Assembly (NCBI GenBank): GCA_036308445.1
Contig: JAXJVS010000114.1
Span: 1-31,164, forward strand
DNA: 31,164 bases
DNA from: MGBC113645 sp036308445
Lineage (GTDB): Bacteria > Bacillota_I > Bacilli_A > Erysipelotrichales > Coprobacillaceae
Direction: 5' to 3'
The notes under the pieces were generated by a model. That model was not told the origin of the DNA. It searched no databases and was given only the letters and a program-made list of their open reading frames with translations. Shown one piece after another: positions 21,884-29,785 of this stretch (the first letter of the stretch is position 1; every line of letters starts with the position of its first letter). The position numbers were made by a program, and so were the translations under genes.

Positions 21884-22519
21884 AATATAAATTGATTGGT
21901 TCGCAATATTCTATTTGAATAGCTCCACCTATTATATCTAAAGATTGAAGTGCTTGTATTGTATCATCATCCTCTTCAGTAATACCGACTTCAAGAATAT
22001 TTAAATCTTCTTTTATACTAACATATACAAGTAAATCAAAATCATGTTGTTTTATTTTTTCAATAATTTTATCTTGTAATTGTTCAAGATATTTCAATGA
22101 ATATTTTGCTTCTTTAAATAAAACATTGTTAATGTTAAAGTTAAGCTCTTTACAAATTAATTCTTGATTTTCTGTTGTGTTTTTAGTTAAAAATACAACT
22201 ATATCATTATTATTATCTAAATATGAGCCACCATATATATCATTATTAGAACTAAGCATTTCATTATATTCTTCATTAGTAATAGGAACATCATTACTGT
22301 TGGTATTATTATTTATCTTTATTGTTTCTTCAGTTCCTCCTTTTGATTCTATTCCTACATATGTTTTAGAATCATTAGTGATATTGCTTGTTAGAAAAGT
22401 AACCATACATATCATAGATAACATTGAGAAAACAATTATTTTTTTCTTTTCTGCTTTTTGATGATATATTGATCTCTTCGATTAAATAAGCTATCGCACA
22501 TCTGCTTATAACTTTTCAA
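21882..22519 (-). pseudogene. Anti-sigma factor-like membrane protein, frameshifted
   Basis: The original gene probably began at a TTG (22519), after AAAGGAGG inside the end of the sigma-factor gene. It reads KSYKQMCDSLFNRRDQY and a Lys-rich stretch, then hits a stop after a run of seven A. One extra A would restore the frame into IIVFSMLSMICM, a single membrane helix, followed by a polar extracytoplasmic domain of about 165 residues that is still intact (from the ATG at 22424). A short cytosolic N-terminus, one helix and an outside domain, encoded right behind an ECF sigma factor, is the classic anti-sigma layout. The domain itself (with many Asn and Glu residues, ending IQIEYCEPINLY) is not recognised. 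As the sigma partner is also broken, decay is more likely than expression from the internal ATG. Confidence 0.6.
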
Positions 22520-22858
22520 ATTCAAAGTCCTCCTTTAATAGTTTTTTCTTTAAAGCTTTCTTAGCACGATATATAAGTGTCTCTATATTCTTCTTTTAAA
22601 TATGTTATTTTTAATGGTTCTTCATCATTAATATTGTTTTCAATATCATAACTTATATATTTAGAATGTTTACCGATATAATCAATTATTGTATTTCTAG
22701 AAATAGTATATAACCGAGTTTTAAATGTAAATATATTTTTATACTTAGTTTTTTAATCATCAGTTTAAAGATAGTGTCTTCTACTCATTCTTCCGCAAGT
22801 ATTATATTTGTATATAACTATTCAAATAAAGAATTCAACTATCTTTATATTCATCCAT
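22506..22858 (-). pseudogene. ECF sigma-70 factor remnant
   Basis: No intact frame exists, but three minus-strand frames in succession give the parts of an ECF sigma factor. They are LAEE, a stop at 22787-22785, then VEDTIFKLMIKK (region 2, like AEDIVQDTFLKL); KYKNIFTFKTRLYTISRNT then IIDYIGK (regions 2.3-2.4); and ETLIYRAKKALKKKLLKE at the C-terminus, which follows the region 4 position. The lesions are one nonsense codon, a likely one-base loss in an A-run near 22750, and a likely two-base loss in a GA repeat near 22585. Region 4 is largely shortened or missing, so more sequence may be gone. A candidate original start (MDEYKDS) lies at 22858. The coding end overlaps the anti-sigma start, as in functional pairs. 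Confidence 0.65.
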
Positions 22859-22978
22859 TATTATAACGTAACAAAAATCAAATTCACATATTATGATATA
22901 AATATTTTGGAAATGATTAAAAATTATGTCATATCTTATTTCTTCATGATATACTTTGCTTATATGAGGGGAATTATT

Positions 22979-23791
22979 ATGAGTAAAAGAATTGAATTGA
23001 TTAAGAATATGTACATTGATTATCGTTATAAGGTACATGAGAATGCAGGGATTTGTTTTGCTTATTATTTAATTATGGCTATTTTTCCAATCTGTTCTTT
23101 AATTTCTTATTTTTCGACATTCTTTGATGTTGATTTAACTTTATTAACGAGAATTCTAGAAAAGTTTTTAACACCGGAGTTTTCAGTTGTTGTGGTTAAT
23201 GCTATTTCTAGTACAGATGTTAGTGCTTCATCTTTAATTGTTATTGGAATGTCTATATTTGTTATTAGTAGGGGGATTCATCAATTATATGGCGTTTCTA
23301 AAAATATGTTTCCACCAGCACATGAAAGAACTAATATAATAGAGCAGATATTTACAATATTAAAAACAGTGATGGTGTTTACGTTATTATTACTAATTAT
23401 TACAGTACTCACTTTTTTTCCGATTATTTTATCATCGGTTGAATTAAGTCAGCATTTTTTAATGGATGAAAGTATTTTATTTATTTGTTTTTTTGTTATT
23501 TTCTTTCTGTTGTATAAAATTATTCCTGATGTTCACGTACATGTATTTGATATTATGGTAGGTGCAGTACTGGCGAGTTTTTTAATGTTACTGTTATTAA
23601 ATATATTGCAGTTATATTTTAGTATTGCTGATTATCAGTCTATATATGGTCCATTAGCATCAATTGTAGTTATTATGATTTCATGTACATTAGTAGCAGA
23701 AGTGATTTATATAGGTATGTATGGGATGTTTGAAGCACATATGTATAGATTAATAAAAAAGATGACAAAAGAATATGAATTAAATAAATAA
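22979..23791 (+). CDS. YihY/UPF0761 family membrane protein
   Basis: The 270-residue protein has about six membrane helices and matches the YihY/BrkB family: MYIDYRYKVHENAGICFAYYLIMAIFP near the start, with the family's NAGICFAYYLIMAIFPICSL helix, then MFPPAHERTNIIEQ and the IYGPLASIVVIMISC segment. The family was first named for a tRNA-processing RNase BN, but that assignment was withdrawn; its role is unknown. The start was placed at the ATG at 22979, after GAGGGGAAT. An in-frame extension upstream to 22808 is not supported, because it would begin in the sigma-factor remnant and adds a Tyr/Ile-rich non-family sequence. It converges on plsY. Confidence 0.87.
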   Translation: MSKRIELIKNMYIDYRYKVHENAGICFAYYLIMAIFPICSLISYFSTFFDVDLTLLTRILEKFLTPEFSVVVVNAISSTDVSASSLIVIGMSIFVISRGIHQLYGVSKNMFPPAHERTNIIEQIFTILKTVMVFTLLLLIITVLTFFPIILSSVELSQHFLMDESILFICFFVIFFLLYKIIPDVHVHVFDIMVGAVLASFLMLLLLNILQLYFSIADYQSIYGPLASIVVIMISCTLVAEVIYIGMYGMFEAHMYRLIKKMTKEYELNK

Positions 23792-23821
23792 GGAGAAGAT
23801 CACATCATCTTCTCCTTATTT
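23786..23821. terminator. Bidirectional terminator between yihY-like gene and plsY
   Basis: AAATAAGGAGAAGAT, loop CACATC, then ATCTTCTCCTTATTT form a perfect 15-bp stem with A/T-rich ends. The upstream gene's stop codon overlaps the left arm, and the plsY stop codon overlaps the right end. Confidence 0.92.
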
Positions 23822-24437
23822 ACATCCATGATATTTTATTTTCTTCACCTTTTAAAAATTTAATAATATTACTTCTATGACGATATATGAGTAAACAAGT
23901 AACTAGTAAAGTTGCAATAAACATAATTGATTTATCTACCTTAAAAAATATATATAAAGTACTAAATATAGCGGAACATATACTAGAAATAGAAACAACT
24001 TTACCTATGTATAGTACAATTAAAAACAATATTAATGGTAGAAAAAAGACAAAAGGATTATGTGCAACTAAAAGAACATGACTTAGTAAAAAACCAAACA
24101 TAGTTGCGACAGCTTTACCACCTTTAAAATGAGCAAATATAGGATAACAATGTCCAATAGTAGTCATAAATCCTGCTAGAATAATAGTAATTTCACTATG
24201 TTTAAAAAATGAACATAGAAAACTAGCAAATACAACTTTTAAAACATCTAATATCATTACTAAAAGACCAGCTTTTTTTCCTAAAACTCTTCCCGTATTA
24301 CTACCACCTAAATTACCACTTCCAAATTTTCTAACATCAGTCTTATAGAAAATTTTACCTATAACCAAAGCAAAAGGAATAGAACCGATTATATAACCAA
24401 TAAACATAGAAATAATGATTTCACAATAAATATTCAT
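23820..24437 (-). CDS. plsY: Acyl-phosphate:glycerol-3-phosphate acyltransferase PlsY
   Basis: The 205-residue polytopic protein carries the PlsY motifs: GSIPFALVIGK (near residue 18), KFGSGNLGGSNTGRVLG (37-53, the phosphate-binding motif) and HFKGGKAVAT (about 103-112). It makes lysophosphatidate, the first step of membrane phospholipid synthesis, from acyl-phosphate and glycerol-3-phosphate. Motif 2 often reads GNPGATN in other bacteria; GNLGGSNT is a close variant. It lies alone, facing the yihY-like gene. The ribosome binding site is GAGAGG. Confidence 0.96.
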   Translation of the reverse strand: MNIYCEIIISMFIGYIIGSIPFALVIGKIFYKTDVRKFGSGNLGGSNTGRVLGKKAGLLVMILDVLKVVFASFLCSFFKHSEITIILAGFMTTIGHCYPIFAHFKGGKAVATMFGFLLSHVLLVAHNPFVFFLPLILFLIVLYIGKVVSISSICSAIFSTLYIFFKVDKSIMFIATLLVTCLLIYRHRSNIIKFLKGEENKISWM

Positions 24438-24549
24438 ATTTAACCTCTCATATTTTATAATGTCATTTTCGACAACACATTAACATTTATTAAGAAATTT
24501 GTAAATAAATAATTAAAAAATTTTAACTATTCATAATATAAAAGAATGC

Positions 24550-25053
24550 TTATTGCTTCTTTATTTCGTTTTGCTTAGTTAAGTAATATTGTACACATAT
24601 TTTTTGAGCTACTGATAATACTGTTATTTGTAGTAAATAAACAATCTGAGGATCAGTCTGTATCGCTATAGGATGAACTAATGGTTCATCAAATAAAATA
24701 CTTTTAATACAAGATTCTACTTCATCACAAAAATAGTTATATGATAAATCTAATGGTGATTCTCTCATCTGAATTTGTAATAGCTTACCAACTTCTTCTA
24801 AAGAGTATGATTTCTTTAGTATACAAATAACAATAAAATAAGCTATCTGATCTCTATCATATTTCTTTTTTACTGGTGCTTTTACAATTCCATGTTTGAC
24901 ATAATTATTAATCATAGAACTAGTAATCATTTTTTCATCAAAAGAGAACTTTCCTAGTTTAGATTCAATATAGTTTACAACTTGTTCTATATATAGAGGA
25001 AAATCAGGAAGCTCCTCCCATCTTGGTATATGAAAATTCTTAATATCTTCCAT
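24550..25053 (-). CDS. DUF1836 domain protein, likely DNA-binding regulator
   Basis: The 167-residue protein matches DUF1836: RWEELPDFPLYIEQVVNYIE, then MITSSMINNYVKHGIVKAPVKKKY, then YFIVICILKKSYSLEEVGKLL. The MINNYVK...KKKYDRDQIAYFIVICILK part resembles the MerR-type winged HTH, which fits the family's usual reading as a regulator. No ligand-binding or cofactor motif is seen. Targets are unknown; the divergent degV gene is a candidate by position only. AAAAGGAG precedes the ATG. Confidence 0.85.
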   Translation of the reverse strand: MEDIKNFHIPRWEELPDFPLYIEQVVNYIESKLGKFSFDEKMITSSMINNYVKHGIVKAPVKKKYDRDQIAYFIVICILKKSYSLEEVGKLLQIQMRESPLDLSYNYFCDEVESCIKSILFDEPLVHPIAIQTDPQIVYLLQITVLSVAQKICVQYYLTKQNEIKKQ

Positions 25054-25073
25054 AATAATCTCCTTTTTTTCTT

Positions 25074-25102
25074 AATATATCATTAAATTTTGAAAATGTC
25101 AA
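25074..25102 (-). promoter_or_regulatory. Promoter of the DUF1836 gene
   Basis: On the minus strand a consensus TTGACA, a 17-base spacer and TATATT lie 21 bases before the start codon. It is among the strongest-looking promoters in the window. Confidence 0.78.
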
Positions 25103-25149
25103 AACGTAGTTATTAAAACTATATTTATTACTTTTTAAAACTAGCTATA

Positions 25150-25183
25150 TTGACAATAATGTCGTAATTTGGTATTGTATAAT
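25150..25183 (+). promoter_or_regulatory. Promoter region of the degV gene
   Basis: A consensus TTGACA is followed at 17 bases by TATTGT and at 22 bases by TATAAT, so the exact -10 is uncertain. The -35 is the left half of an inverted repeat, TGACA, 4 bases, TGTCG, which could be an operator. Confidence 0.55.
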
Positions 25184-25206
25184 TATGATTAGAAGGAGAT
25201 TATATA

Positions 25207-26037
25207 ATGAAAATAGTAACAGATACATCAACTCTTTTCTCACCAGCAGAAGGAGAAGAATTAGGACTAAAAGTTTTGCCATTAAGTGTAACAATTAATA
25301 AAGAAACATGGAAAGAATATGTGGATATCTATCCAAATGAATTTCTAGAAAAAGTTAAAGCAGGAGGTATTCCAACTTCTTCTCAACCATCAGTAGGGGA
25401 AACTTTAGAAGTATTTGAAACAGTAAAAGATGATATCTTAGTTATCTCAATGTGTGATGGATTATCAGGAACATATCGTAGTGCAGTTGGAGCTAAGAAT
25501 AGTATAGAAAATAATGAAAATATTACTGTTATTAATACTAAGACTTTATGTGGACCTCATCGTTATATGGTTAAGAAAGCACTTGAGATGAAGGATAATG
25601 GAAGTACTTATCAGGAAATTATAGATAAAATGAATCATTATACTAATAATCACATTTCTTTTTTGATTCCTTATGATTTTGGTTTCTTAAAACGTGGTGG
25701 AAGATTAACCCCAGCAGCTGCAACAATTTTAGGAATGTTGAAAGTTGTACCACTTATGACACAAACTAAAGATTTCTTGAAATTAGAATCATGTGGTATT
25801 AAGAGAACGTTTAAAGCAGCTATTTTAGAAATTTGTAAAACTTTAAAAGAATTTGGTGCTAATGAAAAATACTTAATTAGTATTTCTCATGCTGGGTTTA
25901 TTGAAAGAGTTAATGAAGCAAAAGCTATTATTCAAAAACATTTCCCAGATACTGAAATTGAAGTTTTAGAATTATCACCTGCATTTATTACTCAAGGTGG
26001 ACCTGGATGCGTTGCTATTCAAGCGATTATTAAATAA
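25207..26037 (+). CDS. DegV family fatty-acid-binding protein
   Basis: The 276-residue protein has the DegV fold signatures: KIVTDTSTLFSPAEGEELGLKVLPLSV at the start, PTSSQPSVGE (near 57-66), MCDGLSGTYRSA (about 90-101, the Ser-containing lipid-contact loop) and FLKRGGRLTPAAA (near 160-172). DegV/FakB proteins bind a fatty acid, and some present it to the kinase FakA for phosphorylation. Acyl-phosphate produced this way is the PlsY substrate, and plsY lies about 1 kb upstream. Whether this copy is FakB is not certain; no fakA is present here. AGAAGGAG precedes the ATG. Confidence 0.92.
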   Translation: MKIVTDTSTLFSPAEGEELGLKVLPLSVTINKETWKEYVDIYPNEFLEKVKAGGIPTSSQPSVGETLEVFETVKDDILVISMCDGLSGTYRSAVGAKNSIENNENITVINTKTLCGPHRYMVKKALEMKDNGSTYQEIIDKMNHYTNNHISFLIPYDFGFLKRGGRLTPAAATILGMLKVVPLMTQTKDFLKLESCGIKRTFKAAILEICKTLKEFGANEKYLISISHAGFIERVNEAKAIIQKHFPDTEIEVLELSPAFITQGGPGCVAIQAIIK

Positions 26038-26042
26038 TTATT

Positions 26043-26072
26043 GTCCTGTTTCTTATAGAAGCAGGACTTTTC
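26043..26072 (+). terminator. Terminator of degV
   Basis: GTCCTGTTTC, loop TTATA, then GAAGCAGGAC and TTTT form a 10-bp stem with one G-T pair. Confidence 0.85.
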
Positions 26073-26075
26073 TTA

Positions 26076-26084
26076 TGTTAAAAT
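26076..26084 (+). promoter_or_regulatory. Extended -10 promoter of the HAD-azlC-azlD operon
   Basis: TATGTTAAAATAA contains TG, one base, then TAAAAT, 26 bases before the HAD start codon. There is no -35; the degV terminator occupies that position. Confidence 0.5.
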
Positions 26085-26110
26085 AATGATAAGATTTTTT
26101 ATGGGGTGAT

Positions 26111-26758
26111 ATGATGAAATATATTTTGTTTGATTTAGATGGAACATTAACAGATCCTTTTGTAGGAATTACTAAGGCCGTAGCTTATGGATTAAAATCT
26201 CAAGGTATTGAACCACCAGAACTAGAAAAGTTAAAGCCTTTTATAGGACCACCATTAGATGATTCTTATACAAAGTATTATGGTATGGATTATGAGACTT
26301 GCTGGAGAGCAATAGATAAGTTTAGAGAATACTTTAATCAAAAAGGTAAATTCGAAAATAAAGTCTATGAAGGTATTGAAGAATGTTTACAGACATTAAT
26401 AGATAAAGGATATATTTTATACGTATGTACAAGTAAACCCATTATTTTTGCAAAACAAATAATAGAACATTTTCATTTGTCTAAGTATTTTAAAGGTATC
26501 TATGGTAGTGAACTAGATGGAACTAGAAAAGCTAAAGCTGATGTTATTTCTTATTGTCTGCATCAAGAGAACATTGATTATAAAGAGTGTATTATGGTTG
26601 GAGATAGAATGCATGATATTATAGGTGCTCATGAGAATCATATCCCATGTATCGGCGTATTGTATGGATATGGAGACAAAGAAGAATTTGAAAGATATCA
26701 ATGTGATTATATTGTAGATAATATCAAAACATTAGGAGAATTCTTTAGTGAGGAATAA
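26111..26758 (+). CDS. HAD superfamily hydrolase, phosphoglycolate phosphatase-like
   Basis: The 215-residue protein has the HAD motifs: DLDGTLTD (I, with both Asp), CTSKP (II, Ser/Thr), a conserved Lys in RKAKADV, and VGDRMHDIIGA (IV). A helical cap of about 65 residues (residues 17-80) makes it a subclass I cap like Gph/YjjG-type phosphatases. It removes phosphate from a small metabolite; phosphoglycolate is one option, but the substrate is not shown. Two ATG codons in a row are possible starts, with GGGGTGAT before them. The end overlaps the GTG start of azlC by 11 bases, so the three genes form one coupled unit. Confidence 0.9.
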   Translation: MMKYILFDLDGTLTDPFVGITKAVAYGLKSQGIEPPELEKLKPFIGPPLDDSYTKYYGMDYETCWRAIDKFREYFNQKGKFENKVYEGIEECLQTLIDKGYILYVCTSKPIIFAKQIIEHFHLSKYFKGIYGSELDGTRKAKADVISYCLHQENIDYKECIMVGDRMHDIIGAHENHIPCIGVLYGYGDKEEFERYQCDYIVDNIKTLGEFFSEE

Positions 26759-27422
26759 AATAAAATCTTCTTTTCTTGCTTCTATTCCTGTATTAATGGG
26801 ATATATAGTTTTAGGTATTGCTTTTGGAATGTTGCTTTCTAGTCAAGGTTATCCTATATATTATGCTTTATTAATGAGTGTATTTATTTATGCTGGAAGT
26901 ATGCAGTTTGTAACTATTAATTTGCTTACGAGTGGAGCTTCTTTAATTTCAGCTGCATTAATGACTTTGTTTATTAATGCAAGACATTTAGTTTATGGAT
27001 TATCTATGTTAGATAGATTTCAATCAATGGGAAAATATAAACCATATATGATTTTCTCATTAACAGATGAAACTTATTCTTTATTAGTATCTCATAAAGA
27101 TACAGATAAAGAATCAATGTTTTTAATCTCTTTATTTAATCAATGCTATTGGATAACAGGAAGTTTAATTGGTAGTGCTATTGGCTCTTTGATTACTATT
27201 AATACAAAAGGTTTAGATTTTGCGATGACTGCGTTATTTGTAGTTATTGTCGTAGATCAGTTCTTAAATACTAATAAACATATACCAACATATATTGGTT
27301 TTGTTATAAGTATTGTTTGTTTATTTGTTTTTGGAGCGACTTCTTTTATTATTCCTTCAATGATAGGGATATTAACATCATTAATGATGTTATATAAAAA
27401 GGAGGAGAGCTATGAGTCATGA
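26748..27422 (+). CDS. azlC: AzlC family branched-chain amino-acid exporter, large subunit
   Basis: The 224-residue polytopic protein has the AzlC motifs: PVLMGYIVLGIAFGMLL at the start, then SVFIYAGSMQF, and INARHLVYGLSM in the middle. AzlCD exports branched-chain amino acids and analogues such as azaleucine. The GTG start (26748) lies 11 bases inside the HAD gene, with AGGAG nine bases upstream. It overlaps azlD by 11 bases. The shared operon with a HAD phosphatase is unexplained. Substrate range is inferred from the family. Confidence 0.94.
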   Translation: MRNKIKSSFLASIPVLMGYIVLGIAFGMLLSSQGYPIYYALLMSVFIYAGSMQFVTINLLTSGASLISAALMTLFINARHLVYGLSMLDRFQSMGKYKPYMIFSLTDETYSLLVSHKDTDKESMFLISLFNQCYWITGSLIGSAIGSLITINTKGLDFAMTALFVVIVVDQFLNTNKHIPTYIGFVISIVCLFVFGATSFIIPSMIGILTSLMMLYKKEESYES

Positions 27423-27729
27423 TTTATTAATAATCACAGTAGTAGCCTTAGTAACCTTATTAACAAGAGTATTACCATTTATTGCTTTTTCTAATAAGAA
27501 AAGCCCTATTATTGAATATTTAGGAGAAGTTTTGCCATATTCTATTATGGCTATGTTAGTTGTATACTGTTTAAAAGATGTAAATTTTATATCAGGTTTT
27601 CATGGTATAAGTGAAATTATTGCTGTAGCTACTGTTGTTGTTTTACATTTATATAAAAGAAATACATTATTATCAATTATTGGAGGAACATTAGTTTATA
27701 TGCTATGTGTTCAGCTTATATTTATTTAA
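27412..27729 (+). CDS. azlD: AzlD family branched-chain amino-acid exporter, small subunit
   Basis: The 105-residue protein has about four membrane helices and typical AzlD features: TLLTRVLPFIAF near the start and YLGEVLPYSIMAMLVVYCLKD in the middle. It works only as a partner of AzlC. Its start, after AAAAAGGAGGAG, overlaps the end of azlC by 11 bases. This is the normal order for the pair. Confidence 0.95.
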   Translation: MSHDLLIITVVALVTLLTRVLPFIAFSNKKSPIIEYLGEVLPYSIMAMLVVYCLKDVNFISGFHGISEIIAVATVVVLHLYKRNTLLSIIGGTLVYMLCVQLIFI

Positions 27730-27770
27730 AAATAGCCAGAGTGAGGTTATCCTCATTCTGGTTATTTTTT
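27728..27770. terminator. Bidirectional terminator between azlD and the histidine kinase gene
   Basis: AAAAATAGCCAGAGTGAGG, loop TTAT, then CCTCATTCTGGTTATTTTTT form a long stem with one mismatch or G-T pair. The azlD and kinase stop codons overlap its two ends. Confidence 0.9.
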
Positions 27771-29777
27771 AAATTGAATAATAGCTTTAAATAAATCACC
27801 ATCAATATCTATCTTAAATAAACCACCTTGTATCTCAGTAAAACTTTTAGCAATAGCTAATCCTAAACCACTACCACTTGTATTTCTAGATTTATCTCCT
27901 CTTACAAAACGTTCTACAATTTCTTCACCAGTAAAGTTCAATTCCTGAGCAGATATATTTTTAATCATGATCATAATATATTCATCATTTTCATGTATAT
28001 CAATGTAGACTCTTGTATGAGACAAAGCATATTTACCGATATTATTAAATAAATTTTCAAAGATTCTAAATGTTTTTAAACTATCTAGTTTAAGAATATA
28101 TTTTGCTTGTGGAAAGTTTTCTTTGATTGTAAGTTCATTATTATTTAATATATCATCACATTCAAATTGTGCCTGTTTAATTAAAGATATAATATCAATA
28201 TCTTCTAAATTGAGTTCTACATTACCTGTATTTGCTTTAGTAACTTCAAATAAATCATCAATAAGTCTTTTTAATCTTAATGCATTACGTTCTAATACAT
28301 TGATATAATTGATTTTATCTTCATTACTATTATCTTCTTTCTTTAATAAATCTATATAAGTAATCATAGAAGTTAAAGGTGTTTTTAAGTCATGAGAGAC
28401 ATTAGTAATTAATTCTGTTTTCATTCTTTCTGATTTTATTTCTTCATTAACTGCTTTTTCAAAGCCTTCTTGTATATGTGAAAATTCTTCCTGTAATTCC
28501 TTAAAATAAGTTAATTTGTCATTGATATCTGTATCAAAATGTCCTTGGGATAGTTCTTTTGTCGCAGATACAAGTTTTTGATATTGAATACTATATTTTT
28601 TTAAAGATTTATAACCTATATAATATATACTGCAAAATATCATAACGAATACTATAAATCTTTCTCCGCCAGGAGAGGATATTTGTAAAAAAACACTTAA
28701 AATAGCTATTATTATAGTAAGAATTAAAGAAGTCATAAGTAATTTTTGGTTTGAAACAATTGATTTTAGAGTATCTATAATTTTATTAATATCTATAATT
28801 TCGGTCTCATTAATTTCTTTGACTTTTAGAGTTAATTTATTTTGGAAATACCATTTTTTATCAAATAAATATCTTAGATATCTTGATAATAAATGAAGTA
28901 TATATAATATAAATAAAATAGAAATAAAGCACTCATACTTACTATAACCTATTTTATGAACCTGCATTAAATGATGATTTAGACTGCTAAAAAATGATAA
29001 GACAAGTATCACTGCTGCAAGAAGATTAATATATATAGACGTTTTTTTCATTGGCTCTAATAGCCATAATTTATCATATTTAATAAAGAAACAGATAATA
29101 AAGAATATAAATAAAATAGGCATTAATTGATTATATATACTATGAGTATAAGTAGAAACAGGATAGATGAGATTATATGATTCATAATCTTTACTTGGAA
29201 ATAAACTTACTGCATAAGTAATAGTTGTATTCTTTAAATCTTTTAATTGAGAATGATCTGAATATAAACTCATATAATTCATTTTAAAGTTATTATAATC
29301 AAGAGTATATTGGTCACCCGGATGACTTGATTCATATGATATATTTCCTTCTTTATCATATGTAAAAGTGATAAAGAATAAATAATTATCATGATAGTTA
29401 TCACTAGTAAGATAGCTAATGTCTATTGTGTTAGTGATAAGTTGTTCTGTTTCTGTATTTTTAATTGTATATTTGATGTTAAAATCATCTAATATCCAAG
29501 ACTTTTCAAAGATATTGTTGTTAGTTTTATACAAATCTTCTAGATTGTTATTAGTGATTTCTTCAGGTAAAAAACTATTTTGATTTTGTTGATAACTCAA
29601 TCCAAGTTTTTCATTCAATTTAAATGATAAATAATAATTAGAATAAGCAATTTCGCTTGATAACCAATCGAATTGGGGATCATCTTTAACATAACTTCCA
29701 AAACTATTTATAATAAGAAAGCTTAAAACAATATAAATTATAAAAACAATATTTTTTTTATTTAAGATGTATTTCAT
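27762..29777 (-). CDS. Membrane sensor histidine kinase, partner of the OmpR-type regulator
   Basis: The 671-residue protein has one N-terminal helix, an extracytoplasmic domain (about 28-210), a set of about five to six further helices (to about residue 390) and a short linker of HAMP-like character. HisKA follows with H462 in NVSHDLKTPLTSM, then a HATPase domain. The N-box is FENLFNNIGKYAL and the G2 box GSGLGLAIAKS. In place of the G1 DxGxG motif the sequence reads IKNIS; this change also occurs in many clostridial kinases with the ERFVRGDKSRNTSGSGLGLA motif seen here, so it should be active. Its signal is unknown. It lies 8 bases downstream of the regulator gene. Its stop codon sits in a bidirectional terminator. 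Confidence 0.93.
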   Translation of the reverse strand: MKYILNKKNIVFIIYIVLSFLIINSFGSYVKDDPQFDWLSSEIAYSNYYLSFKLNEKLGLSYQQNQNSFLPEEITNNNLEDLYKTNNNIFEKSWILDDFNIKYTIKNTETEQLITNTIDISYLTSDNYHDNYLFFITFTYDKEGNISYESSHPGDQYTLDYNNFKMNYMSLYSDHSQLKDLKNTTITYAVSLFPSKDYESYNLIYPVSTYTHSIYNQLMPILFIFFIICFFIKYDKLWLLEPMKKTSIYINLLAAVILVLSFFSSLNHHLMQVHKIGYSKYECFISILFILYILHLLSRYLRYLFDKKWYFQNKLTLKVKEINETEIIDINKIIDTLKSIVSNQKLLMTSLILTIIIAILSVFLQISSPGGERFIVFVMIFCSIYYIGYKSLKKYSIQYQKLVSATKELSQGHFDTDINDKLTYFKELQEEFSHIQEGFEKAVNEEIKSERMKTELITNVSHDLKTPLTSMITYIDLLKKEDNSNEDKINYINVLERNALRLKRLIDDLFEVTKANTGNVELNLEDIDIISLIKQAQFECDDILNNNELTIKENFPQAKYILKLDSLKTFRIFENLFNNIGKYALSHTRVYIDIHENDEYIMIMIKNISAQELNFTGEEIVERFVRGDKSRNTSGSGLGLAIAKSFTEIQGGLFKIDIDGDLFKAIIQFKK

Positions 29778-29785
29778 AATATCAC

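Noticed and set aside
22177..22461. Plus-strand frame of 94 codons opposite the anti-sigma gene.
   Set aside because: It is a mirror of the anti-sigma coding sequence, with no ribosome binding site and a Ser/Leu-rich composition.
22808..22978. 57-residue N-terminal extension of the YihY-like protein.
   Set aside because: It lacks a ribosome binding site, overlaps the sigma-factor remnant, and the internal ATG at 22979 has a good site and begins the family match.
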